Origin: Posidonia oceanica
Taxonomy: Eukaryota > Streptophyta > Magnoliopsida > Alismatales > Posidoniaceae
Assembly: GCA_037176725.1 (NCBI GenBank)
Contig: JAZBRS010000075.1
Coordinates: forward strand, 76,138,001 to 76,202,000
Length of the DNA stretch: 64,000 bases
Direction of reading: 5' to 3'
The notes under the pieces are model-generated. The model saw only the letters and a program-made list of their open reading frames with translations. It did not search any database and had not been told where the DNA came from. Below, one piece after another: positions 32,319-42,810 of the stretch (its first letter is position 1; the number at the start of each line of letters is the position of its first letter). The translations under genes were made by a program, and so were the position numbers.

Positions 32319-35300
32319 CTAGGGAGCACTCTCTCCCTCACCCTCAGGAGCTGGAGCAGAAACTGGTGCAGGAGCCGGAGAAGGGGCAGTAGGGGGACGA
32401 GGTGACTGTCGAATTGAAGCACCTGACGGGGCCCTAGAAACAGACCGGGAGTGGCTACCCGACTGGCGGCTCGACACAGGAGGAACAGACACCCCGAGCC
32501 TAACACCGACAGTAAAGGCGAACCTCTGGTAGTGCCCTAGCTCGAACTCAAGCTGGGAAATAGTCTCCGCCATGCTCTGAGGAGGGAAACAATCCAAATG
32601 TCAGATACGAGCAAGGACATAAAGAAGCATCAAATTAAATTATACCGCCTGAGACCGGGCAATCTCAACGTCCTTATCAGCCACCTGCTGCTCCAGCTCC
32701 TGGACTCAAGAACTCCTAGCAGCAACTGTCCTCTCAAGCTCCTCTAACCTCTCGACCGAGCTGGCGGCTATGAAGTCACCAGCCCGCTCCCTCAGCTCAC
32801 CCTCTAGATAAGCGACTTGCAAGCAATGGCGTCAGTACTAAGGGGTTTTCAAAAGCAGAAATGAAATGAAAGCATATTTACCTTCTCCTGGAGGTGAGAA
32901 ATCTTCTCTGAGCGGTCTGGAGGTGGAGCACTGCTGGTCGAAGGCTGAGAAGGAAGATTCAAGTCAAATCACAATTCGTATCCAAACTACAAAAGCTACC
33001 TGTGAAAATATACTTGAGAAGCGGAGGCCCATAGACGGTCAATCTCCCCGGTCAGAGTAGAGAGTTGCTGGGTCAATTGGCACTCCTGCTGAGCCCGCTC
33101 ATCGGCTGTCTTGAGCTGCAAAAGGAAAGAAAGCCAATTAGCCAAATTGAATTAACAATATACAGAATGCAATTCAAAAGCTCACCGCTATCTCTAACTA
33201 GGCGCGAGAAGACTGAACCTCCTCCAACAGGGCTGCACGAGAAACCACTGCCTCCCCGGGATCGGTGTCCGCCAAAGGAAGGTTCCCGCGCCCAAGGAAG
33301 TGGGACCGGTGGAAGATCATCAGAGAGGAAAACTCCCGGTCTATCCACGCAGCCCAGTCCACCTCATCCTCCTCTGAAGCGTCCGTCGGAGTAGGGGAAC
33401 CACGACAGGCCCAGTCCAGAAGCTGTAGGCCATAGATGTCTACCCAGTGGCGAGCACGGCTGCCCCCGCCACGTGTCTCTCGCCAAACCCGGTGAGGAGG
33501 AGGAGAAGGCCGAGCCTGCAGATGCCCTAGCTGCCGTACCGCCCTGCTGATTTGCTGGAAATGGCAGTGGTTCCAGCAGTGGATCCATACGTCCTAGTCG
33601 AAAATGGCCGAATCACGGGCAATCTCGGGGACATCCGCGTGCTCTCCCTTGGCATAGGGACGCCAAGCCACCTGAAAAGAGCAATACATGTCAGTAAGCA
33701 GCATAAACAAATAAACAGAAGCTGAAATTAAAAGTTACCTGAGTTGGGACAAGAAGCTCAAAAAGTAGATGACCGACATAGCGGTTGTCATCAGCAGGCT
33801 TGAGGGCCTACTCAGCAGCAGCCCAAAATAGTCCCCAGGGAAAGGGGACACCGGAAGGAGGAACTGGAGGAGGGGCAGGGGGCAGAAAAGCAAAATGGTC
33901 CCACGCCCACATCTGCACGCGAAACAAGAAAGCTATTAGCAAGAATATAATATTCAATACAAGCTTAAATATGCAGATTTACTTGAAGGAAAGGCAGGTT
34001 CCCGCCCAACTGGCGAGAACTGCCGTCGGTGAAGCGGAACAAGGTGGAGTACAGGTGCGCCAAGCTCGCCGCACCCCAAGCGTACTCTCCCACATGCTCC
34101 AGGTTCGCCAAAAGGGGAAGAAACCACACCGAGAGCTTCGAGGAGGAGTGCGAGAAGAGCACCTCCCCGAACAGCACCAAGAGGAAGGCCCGCAGCTGCT
34201 GGTCAGCCTCCACGCTTGGTCCCTCAACTGTCTCCGCCAGCTCACTCACCCGGCAGACCGCAGAGGTAACCATCACGAGCTGCTCCTCGCTCATGGCTAA
34301 CTGGTGCCCCATGAGCTCCTACGCCAAAACTGAGTAGCTCGGGCACACTCTCCCTATCACTGGCCTACCCGTAACCCGGAGACCAGTCAACCGCGCCATG
34401 TCCTCAAGTGAGAGGACAAACTCGCCTGCCCAGGTCACAATCGAGCTCATCCGAAAGCTCCATCGCTCTGCCACCGCCTCCAGAAACATCGGATGGAGGG
34501 GAGAGTCCGGGATGGACAAGAAACGCCCAAACCCCATCCGATCCAGACGCTCCTGCTGGAAAGAAGCCAACAAGGCGTAGGACCGGCGGACCTGACCCTA
34601 GTAGCAGTGGGTCACAGCGGGTGCTCGACTTTACAAGTAAACAAGAAAATTATCAGCCCAGATAAAATAATTTACCAAAATAAAGGAAAAAAGAATGGAA
34701 AATGTATACCTGCCCCCTAGAGGAAAGTGTGGCAGTGGCGTACTCTGATCGGGACACATCCCTGCGCGGTCCCGACGCCTGCACTTCATCTCTGGGGATC
34801 GCCTCCCGCCAGTAGTCCGAGGGATCCCCTGCGACGCCCTCCGCCTCCCGCTGGACGAAATCCAACATGTTTCGCCACCAACTGTCATCCTCCCCAAACA
34901 GTGCAAGGAGGGGGTCGACTAGCCGCACCTCAGGCACCTCTGAGGGCCCTACCTCGTCTTGACCAACCTCAGGTCTCGCCTCTGAGACCGTCTCCTCGGA
35001 ATCCCCCAAGCTGAAGGACGTACTCGCATTGTGGACTGCCTCTGCCGTTGACACTCCGGTCTCCCCGAAGCCAGAACTCTCCCCCACGGTGGCCTCATTG
35101 GCCGTCACCTCTGCCTCCACAGCGTCATCGCTGACCACCGCTTTGGTTTCCGCAGAACCACCCACGGCGCTTCCCGTCTCCACCCCCGCAGCCGCCGGAT
35201 CGCCACCAGACGTCGCCCCGGGCATCGCCGCGACACCACCAGCCTCCACCGTGTCCGCCACACTTGCCTCGGCCTCCACAGCCACTAGAACCGGTGGCCC

Positions 35301-35525
35301 AGCCCTCATGGCCACTGGAACAGTCCCCGCAGCCACCGGAACAACCGCCCCGGCCATCCCGCCGCCTGCCACGTCCACGCCGGCGTCTCCCGCCGCTCCC
35401 GCCGTCATCCCACGTGCGGTAGCAGCCCTAGCCACCGCCTCCACTGCCGGTTCGCCGAAGGGGGAAGGTCCAATCCTCGTCCGTTTTGCCGCTCTCGTGT
35501 AGAAATGGTCAATCCGCCGCTCCAT
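32319..35525 (-). pseudogene. PMD-2: antisense plant mobile domain gene with coiled coil, eight exons
   Basis: ATG at 35525 (MERRIDHFYTRAAKRTRIG, a basic stretch that could be a nuclear signal). Exons by GT-AG junctions: 35525-34710, 34628-33983, 33912-33739, 33671-33186, 33115-33014, 32944-32882, 32837-32646, 32576-32319; all but exon 2 are whole-codon lengths, exon 2 being one base off. Exon 1 is Ala/Val-rich. Exons 2-3 hold the PMD (LHPMFLEAVAERWSF, EFVLSLEDMARLTGL, YAWGAASLAHLYSTLFR). Exon 4 has DVWIHCWNHCHFQQIS. Exons 5-8 are heptad-like and Pro/Ser-rich to the stop at 32319. About seven nonsense codons, e.g. at about 34597 and 34319. A truncated relative lies in B' (46524-48479). Confidence 0.85.
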
Positions 35526-35621
35526 GATCACCGGAGTGAGGGAAAAGCTCACCGACAGCCCACCGTCGCCGGAGAAGAAGAGAAAAGGAAGGTCTGATAG
35601 CCGCCCGTGGCGTAGGAAGAG

Positions 35622-35630
35622 GGTTTTATA
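35622..35630 (-). promoter_or_regulatory. TATA box of PMD-2
   Basis: Minus strand TATAAAACC, about 97 bp upstream of the ATG at 35525. A module cluster begins 8 bp further upstream. Confidence 0.65.
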
Positions 35631-35637
35631 CCTTTTA

Positions 35638-35787
35638 ACGTTATACGTGTGAATCCTAGCATCTAACGCCATGGGAAGAAAAGGCGTTATACGCGTGAAT
35701 GCTGGCGTCCAACGTTTTGCGAGTTAAAACGTTAGCTGCTGGATTTCCAGTGTATAATGTTGGATGCTCGATTTTGGACGTACAACG
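35638..35787. repeat. Palindromic module cluster between PMD-2 and PMD-3
   Basis: Three units: GTTATACGT with GCATCTAAC (35638-35670), GTTATACGC with GCGTCCAAC (35686-35712), and GTTAGCTGC, GTGTATAAT, GTTGGATGC, ACGTACAAC (35731-35787). Confidence 0.8.
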
Positions 35788-35896
35788 TTTTAAGTTCAGG
35801 GAAGTGTTCTGAATCCTAATATTCTCATACAAATTCATTCAATATGGACCAAAGAGACGAAATAAATTTTATTGATGATAAGAGATACATTTCTAA

Positions 35897-37251
35897 CTAC
35901 ATCTTCTGTCTTTTTGAGAGAAATTCAATGAACAATTTAGGACGCACGCCCTCGTACCAAGTGTCATAAGTTGCAAGAGAGATGGCTTCACGATCCGCAT
36001 TCAAGTTCTCCCATGCAGAAAGGACTCGGTTTCGACCTTTCCCATCCCAAATACCAGCCTGGTAGAAGACCTGGATGATGTCCCCAGGAGTGTCCCTCAA
36101 ACGCGGAAGAATCATATCAGAGAAGCGGAGCAAGGGAGGTATAGCCCGAGGAGTCCCCAGCATCGAGAAGCAACGCTGAGGGTTGTACCTCACAAATTCG
36201 GTCGCCCCAGTCAGTGTCAAGAAATACTCCAGGTTAGATACTGTCCTGAAAGACGAGGGGGGATTGAAGGAGTCCATCTGGGACTTGACCTCGCAAGCGC
36301 AAAAATGGCGAATAAGCTCCTCCAAGGGAAGGCTAGTATCAAAAGCAGGCAGAAGAAAGTGCTCCTCCAGCCGGCGCAGAACAAGGAACGGCGAGCCAAA
36401 GAATGGCCCCCCGAGGCAGGCACTGGATAGGCCCCGGATGGTAAAAGTCAAAACAGACTGACTTAAACACTTCTCCGGGTTGCGCATGCAGATGCACATG
36501 AGTTCGGCGTGGTAGGCACTAAGAGTCAAAGCTTCATTTGGAAAGAGCACCAATCCCCCGATCAAAATGAAGACGCATTCCAAGCAAGAAGCCTCAGAGC
36601 GGATGCTGTCGCGCTGTTTCCAGAAAAATTTCCACAAAGAGGACAGTTTGATACAGCCATCCAACACCAGATCCTCTGGCACAACAACAGAACCGAAGAT
36701 GCACTTTAAGAGAGAGAAAGAGCCCACCACCCCGATCAGCAGAAGGTAGGCATCCCTGTAGTAAATGGATGGGTCGACATGCCGAGTACCTAGGAGGGTG
36801 CTCACCTCCTCCAAGAGAATGGTCAATTCCCCAGCAGAAGAAAAGAATGTATGGGTCAAGGGATTCCACAGCCCGTAGAGGCCAAATAGTGCCTTCCACT
36901 CAACAGACTGCCGCAACTGGCGAAGGGCCTGACAAAGACCAGCCTCCTCCAAGCATTCCCGGTGCTTCTTCAAAGCCCAAGAGTGGAATTGTTGAACCCA
37001 GTCCAACTGATAAGCTTCCGAGTCCTTGTCGTTGTTGGCAGAAGATAGAGGCTATGAAGTAAAGAAAAAAAATCAGCAGAAGTACGATAATGGGAATATG
37101 CGGAAAAGATGCAAACGGGGAGTACCTTCTCATGCACCAACAGGTTCACCAAATGGTTGGGTATGGCCTCCAGCCGGAGCTGCACCATGTCAGAAGGAGA
37201 GGAGAAGATGGCCACCTAGAAAGCATGTCGTGGGATATCACTCAAATCCAT
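35897..37251 (-). pseudogene. PMD-3: antisense plant mobile domain gene, two exons, nearly intact
   Basis: ATG at 37251 (MDLSDIPRHAF), exon 1 37251-37126 (42 codons), intron 37125-37052 (GTACTC to TTCATAG, 74 bp, phase 0), exon 2 37051-35897, stop at 35897. The only visible break is TAG at codon 12 (37217-37215); an initiation after it would leave the rest open, about 414 codons. Hallmarks: DWVQQFHSWALKKH, LYGLWNPLTHTFF, GELTILLEEVSTLLGT, FILIGGLVLFPNEAL, GGPFFGSPFLVLRRLEEHF, TEFVRYNPQRCFSMLG. It matches PMD-1 motif for motif with the same intron position. Of the three it is the best preserved. Confidence 0.88.
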
Positions 37252-37338
37252 GAGGAGAAGCACAAGCCCTAGCAAGCAAAATCAATAAGGGAAGGAAGAT
37301 AGATGTTTGAACTACGAGATCCAAGCCAAGAGGAGGTC

Positions 37339-37346
37339 TAATATAG
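37339..37346 (-). promoter_or_regulatory. TATA-like box of PMD-3
   Basis: Minus strand TATATTAG, about 90 bp upstream of the ATG at 37251; a palindromic module begins about 100 bp further upstream. Weaker match than the other two. Confidence 0.5.
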
Positions 37347-37445
37347 GCCGTGGAGCATCATCAGAATGGAAATCCAGGGAAGATTGCGAATTTACTGCCA
37401 AAATGGTGATGCCCAAACAGGAAGGACAGCAGCCTGTCTCGCGAC

Positions 37446-37501
37446 ATTATACGCGGCCATAATGCCATCCAACGTTAGCCGCGACGTTTTAAGCGTCCAA
37501 C
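37446..37501. repeat. Palindromic module upstream of PMD-3
   Basis: Arms ATTATACGC, GCCATCCAAC, GTTAGCCGC and GCGTCCAAC. It separates PMD-3 from the tandem arrays. Confidence 0.8.
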
Positions 37502-37607
37502 GTTAAACATTGAGAATCAAGCGTCCAACGAGGCAAAGCAGAATTGAGAGCAGAAAGAAGCCCCAGAGCACACTGGGTCAACAAAGCAAGCTAAGTCAAA
37601 GAGTATC

Positions 37608-40275
37608 CTTTTCGACTCCCTAGGGTCTTCCCCTAGGCACGCCATGCTATTATTCTCGACTCCCTAGGGTCTTCCCCTTGGCACGTCAATTTTTTATTTT
37701 CGACTCCCTCGGGTCATCCCCTAGGCACGTCAAGTTTTTATTTTCGACTCCCCAGGGTCTTCCTCTAGGCACGTCAAGTTTTTAATTTCAACTCCCTCGG
37801 GTCTTCCCCTAGGCACGTCAAGTTTTTATTTTCGACTCCCTAGGGTCTTCCCCCAGGCATGTCAAGTTTTTATTTTTGACTCCCTAAGGTCTTCCCCCAG
37901 GCACGTCAAGTTTTTATTTTCGACTCCCTAAGGTCTTCCCCCAGGCACGTCATGCTGTTATTTTCGACTCCCTCGGGTCTTCCCCAAGGCACGTCAAGTT
38001 TTTATTTTCGACTCCCTAGGGTCTTCCCCCAGGCATGTCAAGTTTTTATTTTCAACTCCCTAGGGTCTTCCCCCAGGCACGTCATGCTGTTATTTTCGAC
38101 ACCCTCAGGTCTTCCCCTAGGCACGTAAAGTTTTTATTTTCGACTCCCTAAGGTCATCCCCTAGGCACGTCAAGTTTTTATTTTCGACTGCCTCGGGTCT
38201 TACCATAGGCATGTCAAGTTTTTATTTTCGACTCCCCAGGGTCTACCCCTAGGCATGTCAAGTTTTTATTTTCGACTCCCTAGGGTCTTCCCCTAGGCAC
38301 GTCAAGTTTTTATTTTCGACTCCCTAGGGTCTTCCCCCAGGCACGTCATGTTGTTATTTTCGACTCCCTAGGGTCTTCCCCTAGGCACGTCAAGTTATAT
38401 TTTCGACTCCCCAGGGTCTTCCCCTAGGCACGTCAAGTTTTTATTTTCGACTCCCTCGGGTCTTCCGCTAGGCGCGTCAAGTTTTTTTTTCGACTCCCTA
38501 GGGTCTTCCCCTAGGCACGTCAAGTTTTTATTTTCGACTCCCTAGGGTCTTCCCCCAAGCACGTCATGCTGTTATTTTCGACTCCCTAGGGTCTTCCCCA
38601 AGGCATGTCAAGTTTTTATTTTCGACTCCCTAGGGTCTTCCCCCAGGCACGTCAAATTTTTATTTTCGACTCCCTAGGGTCTTCCCCCAGGCACGTCATG
38701 CTGTTATTTTCAACTCCCTCGAGTATTCCCCTAGGCACGTCAAGTTTTTATTTTCGACTCCCGAGGATCTTCCGCCAGGCATGTCAAGTTTTTATTTTTG
38801 ACTCCCTAGGGTCTTCCCCCAGGCACATCATGCTGTTATTTTCGACTCCCTAGGGACTTTCCCTAGGCACGTCAAGTTTTTATTTTCGACACCCTAGGGT
38901 CTTCCCCTAGGCACGTCAAGTTTTTATTTTCGACTCCCTTGGGTCTTCCCTTAGGCATGTCAAGTTTTTATTTTCGACTCCCCAAGGTCTTCCCCTAGGC
39001 ACGTCAAGTTTTTATTTTCGACTCCCTAAGGTCTTCCCCTAGCCACGACAAGTTTTTATTTTTGACTCCCTAGGGTCTTCTCCTAGGCACGTCATGCTGT
39101 TATTTTCGACTCCCTAGGGTCTTCCCCTAGGCATGTCAAGTTTTATTTTCGACTCCCCAAGGTCTTCCCCAAGGCACGTCAAGTTTTTATTTTCGACTCC
39201 CTCAGGTCTTCCCCTAGGTGCATCAAGTTTTTTTTTCGACTCCCTAGGGTCTTCCCCTAGGCACGTCAAGTTTTTATTTTCGACTCCCTAGGGTCTTCCC
39301 CCAGGCACATCATGCTATTATTTTCGACTCCCTAGGGTCTTCCCCTAGGCACGTCAAGTTTTTATTCTCGACTCCCTAGGGTCTTCCCCTAGGCACGTCA
39401 AGTTTTTATTTTCGACTCCCTCGGGTCTTCCCCTGGGCACATCAAGTTTTTATTTTCGACTCCCCAGGGTCTTCCCCTAGCCACGTCAAGTTTTTATTTT
39501 CGACTCCCTAGGGTCTTCCCCTAGGCACGTTAAGTTTTTATTTTCAACTCCCTAGGGTCTTCCCCCAGGCACGTCATGCTGTTATTCTCGACTCCCTAGG
39601 GTCTTCCCCTAGGCAGCTCAAGTTTTTATTTTCAACTCCCTAGGGTCTTCCCCTAAGCACGTCAAGTTTTTATTTTTGACTCCCTCAGGTCATCCCCTAG
39701 GCACGACAAGTTTTTATTTTCGACTCCTTAGGGTCTTCCCCTAGGCACATCAAGTTTTTATTTTCGACTCCCTAGGGTCATCCCCTAGGCACGTCAGGTT
39801 TTTATTTTCGACTCCCTAGGGTCTTCCCCCAGGAACGTCATGTTGTTATTTTCGACTCCCTAGGGTCTTCCCCTAGGCACGTCAAGTTTTATTTTCGACT
39901 CCCCAGGGTCTTCCCCTAGGCACGTCAAGTTTTTATTTTCGACTCCCTCGGGTCTTCCCCTAGGCGCGTCAAGTTTTTTTTTCGACTCCCTAGGGTCTTC
40001 CCCTAGGCACGTCAAGTTTTTATTTTCGACTCCCTAGGGTCTTCCCCTAGGCACGCCAAGTTTTTATTTTCGACTCCCCAGGGTCTTCCCCTAGGCATGT
40101 CATGTTTTTATTTTCGACTCCCTCGGGTCTTCCCCTAGGCGTGTCAAGTTTTTTATTTTCGATTCCCTCAGGTCTTCGCCTAGGCACGTCAAGTTTTTAT
40201 TTTCGACTCCCTTGGGTCTTCCCCTAGGCATGTCAGGTTTTTTATTTTCCGCCTCCCTTGGGTAATCGCCTCAGC
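37608..40275. repeat. 44-bp palindromic tandem array, about 60 copies
   Basis: Units hold GACTCCCTAGGGTC, then TTCCCCTAGGCACGTC, then a T-rich spacer (aagtttttatttt). CCCTAGGG and CCTAGG are palindromes. Copies vary at the central bases (tag, cag, tcg, aag) and at the ttcccc/ttcccccag choice; those with catgctgtt instead of caagttttt recur at intervals of a few units, hinting at a higher-order repeat. It lies in the 3' region of B. Such 3' arrays are a known source of satellites in Tat elements. Confidence 0.95.
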
Positions 40276-40279
40276 AAAG

Positions 40280-40855
40280 CAAATCAGAAAGATCGCCAGA
40301 GCATAACCGGGACAACAAAGCAAATCAATCAGAAAGATCCCCGGAGCATAACCGGGACAACAAAGCAAATCAATCAGAAAGATCCCCGGAGCATAACCGG
40401 GAAACCGAAGCAAAGATCCTCCGAGTATAACCGAGATAACAAAGCAAACCTACCAAGGAAAGATCCCCGGAGCATAACCGGGATAACAAAGCAAACCTAC
40501 CAAGGAAAGATCCCCGGAGCATAACTGGGATAATAAAGCAAACCTACCAAGGAAAGATCCCCGGAGCATAACTGGGATATCAAAGCAAACCTACCAAGGA
40601 AAGATCCCTGGAGCACAACCAGACAAACAAAGCAAGCCCCGGAGCACAACCAGACAAACAAAGCAAGCCCCGGAGCACAACCGGACAAACAAAGCAAGTC
40701 GATCAAAAGCAGGTACCCCGGAGCACAATCGGACAATAGAGCAAACCCCGGAGCATGACCGGACAAACAAAGCAACCCCGGAGCACAACCAGACAAACAA
40801 AGCAAAATCAATCAGCACAAAGAACCCCGGAGCATGACCGGGTCAACAAAGCAAA
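40280..40855. repeat. 45-48-bp tandem array with CCGG...CCGG stems
   Basis: Units start gaaagatccccggagcataa, then ccggg and an acaaagcaaa spacer; 45 bp at the left, about 48 bp in the middle, about 30 bp at the right end. Each unit contains the inverted repeat CCCCGG-agcataa-CCGGG. Confidence 0.9.
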
Positions 40856-41232
40856 GCCAACGGTATTAGTGAACCCCCTGTTCACTAACTCCTGGGTCAG
40901 AAGATGATGGTCCCCATCGAGAATGTAGGCAACATTCAATGAAAGGACACTTGATTCTGATGAATAACGCCAACGGTATCGATGGACTCATTATTCATTG
41001 ATTCTAGGTCACGGGATGACGGTCTCTGTCGAGAATGTAGGCAACATTCGATGAAAGGACACCTAATTGTGATGAATCGAGCCAACATGGTCGGCAGAGA
41101 AGAGGTTGTTTCCCCTGTTGCCTGGGAGCATCATGAACCTCTCGCTCACCAATCCGTGTATCATGAGACGACGGTTCTCGGGAGAGTGTAGGCTACACTC
41201 GAGGAAAGGGCACCTGATTATGACAAATTGCA
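40856..41232. repeat. 112-113-bp tandem repeat, three copies
   Basis: Copies begin gccaac at 40856, 40969 and 41081 and share cgagaatgtaggcaacattc and gatgaaaggacac. The third is diverged and ends near 41232. Confidence 0.85.
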
Positions 41233-41449
41233 TTCACACATGTGTCAGTCCACCTTGGGTGGTGAGAAAAATTCTTGAGCCAACTCGGTATACAAATTAA
41301 AGCCGGCGATAATGGAGGAACCTCATTACCTAGGGTCATGCATTGCATATCATGACCCCTTTTGCATTCCCGTCAGCACGCATCTATGCATAGCGCATTG
41401 TACTGCATTCGCATTGAGTGGTCGTCGGAATCATTAGCTATCCATCCTT

Positions 41450-41665
41450 TTAGTTTGACCCCCGCGGGTCTTCCCCGCGGCAGTGTCCTATAGCTTGACC
41501 CCAGCGGGCCATCCCCGTAGCATGTCTTTTAGTTTGACCCCTGTGGGCCATCCCCGTAGCATGTCTTTTAGTTTGACCCCCGCGGGTCTTCCCCACGACA
41601 ATGTCCTTTAGCTTGACCCCCACGGGTCTTCCTTGTGGCATGTCGTTAGTTTGTTTCCCTTGGGC
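41450..41665. repeat. Tandem repeat of GACCCCCGCGGGTC units, about five copies
   Basis: Units of about 42 bp: GACCCCCGCGGGTC, TTCCCCGCGGCA, then tgtccttagttt. The scaffold (GAC-CCC-palindrome-GGTCTTCCCC-palindrome-GCA) matches the 44-bp array at 37608 with CGCGGG in place of CTAGGG. Confidence 0.85.
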
Positions 41666-41817
41666 AATTCCCTTGGCCGTGTTTCTTTAGCCGACCCTCT
41701 TTGTGTCCCGTCCAAGTCTGGTGGCAGCAGGCATTGGATTTCATTTAGGACCCCCAGATAGTGCCACACGGGGGTATCGTCTCGCCTTGTAGATAGGTTC
41801 GTGCCGAAGCCATCTTC

Positions 41818-41831
41818 AAGGAGGGGCAATC
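41818..41831 (+). other. Polypurine tract of B
   Basis: AAGGAGGGGCAATC directly before the 3' LTR; the same sequence adjoins the B'' LTR at 49882-49895 (minus). It primes plus-strand DNA synthesis. Confidence 0.9.
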
Positions 41832-42067
41832 TGTAGATACCCCGTTTTGGCACTCCCTTCATGTTAGGATAGTCCCTTGCATTAGATCATTCTTAGAGGC
41901 CCTCCATCCATTTCTGAATCTCGCTTGAGCTAAATGTCCCTCTCAAGTTCAAAATGCTATACCTTTTAAGCCCCAAATGTTGGCAACCTGAGTGTTCTTC
42001 ACGTCTTGACCAAATTTGAAAGGCAAACTGATTAAGGGTGTTGTTCGCTGAATTGCCCACGTACAAC

Positions 42068-42123
42068 GTTGGCCGCTGGTTTTCCAGCGGTTAACGTTGG
42101 CTGCTGGCTTTGCAGGGTCCAAC
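42068..42123. repeat. Palindromic module (B 3' LTR)
   Basis: Arms GTTGGCCGC, GCGGTTAAC, GTTGGCTGC and GGGTCCAAC; counterpart of 17407-17465. Confidence 0.8.
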
Positions 42124-42295
42124 GTGGCAACCCAGTTAGCCAAAGCTTTCCATATTTGGCCTAATCCAAAAATTGTGTTTTTGCCATCTTTAGAACTGTT
42201 GACTGGTCAAAGCCATGAAAGCCGAGTTTAATCGCACTTAAGGACTCCTTAATTGGAGAATTTTCTCTGATCCTGGCAGTTATGCCTCGGAGGTC

Positions 42296-42351
42296 GTTAT
42301 ACGTGAGTTCTCTCGCTTATAACGTTATGCGCTGGTTTTCCAACATATAAC
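42296..42351. repeat. Palindromic module (B 3' LTR, 64 bp before TATA)
   Basis: Arms GTTATACGT, GCTTATAAC, GTTATGCGC and ACATATAAC; counterpart of 17636-17691. Confidence 0.8.
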
Positions 42352-42415
42352 ACTTCTGAAACAGGAAACTTTGCTGACTTGGCATTCATGTCCTTTTTTG
42401 TTCCTCCCTTGCTTC

Positions 42416-42423
42416 TATAAAAG
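42416..42423 (+). promoter_or_regulatory. TATA box of B 3' LTR
   Basis: TATAAAAG, identical to the 5' LTR copy; it could drive transcription outward into B' gag. Confidence 0.8.
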
Positions 42424-42787
42424 CATGAGTACCCCCATAGTGTTCGAGGCCAGATTTTGGAGAGAGGAAAAGAGCTAAGAAGCTTTTGGAATTCATATAC
42501 TCTTGAGATTAAAATTCTTAGAGAAGTGAGCTCCTTAAGAACTTAGAGCGAAAAGAGAAGTTTTTTTTGAAAGAAAAGAGTCTGAGAGCTAGCTAGAGGA
42601 TCCTTTCGTCGCTGTTGGCTTCATGCTAACACGGTTTGCACCTTGTGCATAGACAAAGGGAACTCTGTTTCATACATTTCTTCCTTTATTTCTGTCATTA
42701 TTTGTTTAATTCCATAGCATAGTCAAGCATTTTTTTTATTCCAAGATCATGTACTGTTAACTAGGCATACATCTCTTTCATTTGCAA

Positions 42788-42810
42788 CCGGGGGGATCAA
42801 ACCCCTCGGG
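42788..42810 (+). promoter_or_regulatory. Conserved LTR hairpin (B 3' LTR)
   Basis: CCGGGGGG, loop atcaaa, CCCCTCGGG, as in the 5' LTR with one extra G. Confidence 0.55.

Noticed and set aside
32866..35502. Plus-strand frames (for example 34408-34665 and 35029-35502) in the PMD-2 region
   Set aside because: They are shadows of the minus-strand PMD-2 exons; the minus frames carry domain motifs and splice sites, the plus frames do not.
29892..37501. True integron with attC-like sites
   Set aside because: Only a structural resemblance of short palindromes between genes; no tyrosine recombinase, and the context is a eukaryotic LTR retrotransposon.
37608..40275. Regular direct repeats resembling a CRISPR array
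   Set aside because: The whole 44-bp unit repeats with no unique spacers, there are no cas genes, and the setting is a plant retrotransposon.
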